From: RGIG4694 sp964501705
Lineage (GTDB): Bacteria > Bacillota > Clostridia > Oscillospirales > Ruminococcaceae
DNA length: 14,678 nucleotides
Reading direction: 5' to 3'
NCBI GenBank assembly: GCA_964501705.1
Contig: CAZCUQ010000043.1
Span: 1 to 14,678, forward strand
Shown: positions 14,469 to 14,678 of the stretch, piece after piece
How the letters are laid out: the number at the start of each line of letters is the position of its first letter
Position numbering within the stretch: position 1 is the stretch's first letter
The notes under the pieces: model-generated
Told to the model about the DNA's origin: nothing
The model's database searches: none
Seen by the model: the letters and a program-made list of their open reading frames with translations, nothing else
Program-made: the position numbers and the translations under genes

Positions 14469-14678
14469 GAGGCATTTAAAATCCTAAAACTCCGCGAAAC
14501 GGAAAAACCGCTGTTTTTGAAAAACTTGGCAGAAATTTGGCAGAAGCCTATCGCCGTTACGGTCGGCGGAAAGCCGGAGAATTATACGATTGAAGAACTG
14601 AAAACAATGATTTGGAGGTACTATATGAGTTATTGGAATAACCGCAGGATATGCACGGCAAACGGCGGGCTTCCGCCG
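14469..14678 (+). pseudogene. Fragment resembling the C-terminus of an IS3-type transposase (runs off the window)
   Basis: The frame opens after TAA at 14466-14468 and stays open for 70 codons to the window end. Its last 30 residues, about 14589-14678, include TIEELKTMIWRYYMSYWNNRRI and then a short run to GGLPP. This resembles the tail of IS3-family DDE transposases, which typically ends with a helix, a YYNxxRI motif and a GLSP-like segment. The first 40 residues are not recognised, and the N-terminal catalytic core is absent on this side, so the frame looks like a remnant or a frameshifted gene. GGAGG at 14614-14618 sits six bases before an in-frame ATG at 14625, so translation could also begin there with only 18 codons visible. 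Family assignment rests on a short tail and is tentative. Confidence 0.4.

Overview
The window is almost entirely one plus-strand operon for anaerobic (early cobalt insertion) cobalamin synthesis, followed by about 300 bases of disturbed sequence. The base composition is A+T-rich with many A-tracts. Lysine is mostly AAA, AGA and ATA codons are common, and GGAGG-type ribosome binding sites occur. Together with the gene content this suggests an anaerobic Firmicute of the Clostridia, perhaps a gut lineage. That placement is an inference from style and gene content; there is no rRNA or other marker here.

Layout. Positions 48-76 carry a perfect consensus sigma-A-type promoter, followed by a leader of only about 20 nt before cbiC. 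Corrin-ring genes follow: cbiC (methylmutase), cbiD (C1 methylation), cbiF/cobM (C11 methylation), cbiG (ring-contraction lactone opening), cbiH/cobJ (C17 methylation), cbiJ/cobK (reductase), a fused cbiE-cbiT (C5/C15 methylation and decarboxylation) and cbiA (a,c-diamidation). The nucleotide-loop and late genes come next: cobT, cobU, cobS, a short CobU-like paralogue, a CobC-type histidine phosphatase gene broken by an in-frame TGA, cbiB, cobD (threonine-phosphate decarboxylase) and cbiP/cobQ (cobyric acid synthase). Nearly every junction is an overlap (ATGA, TAATG or longer) or a gap of at most 13 bases, so translation is probably coupled along the whole unit.

Function. Together the genes would carry cobalt-precorrin-3 through to the cobamide, with CobD and CbiB adding the aminopropanol arm and CobU/CobT/CobS assembling the nucleotide loop. 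Several steps are not encoded here: cobaltochelatase (CbiK/CbiX), the C20 methyltransferase CbiL, the corrinoid adenosyltransferase, threonine kinase PduX and any lower-ligand (benzimidazole) synthesis. They must lie elsewhere or be bypassed.

Right edge. A new ATG overlaps the cbiP stop in the operon's usual ATGA manner but closes after 13 codons. After it comes a reading frame entered mid-protein (14469 to the window end) whose last part resembles the C-terminal tail of IS3-type transposases. The 3' end of the operon may therefore have been cut by a mobile element. I do not see an undescribed system here. The items most worth checking are the in-frame TGA in the phosphatase, the consensus promoter with no riboswitch leader and an A10 spacer, the short CobU paralogue and the operon's 3' junction.
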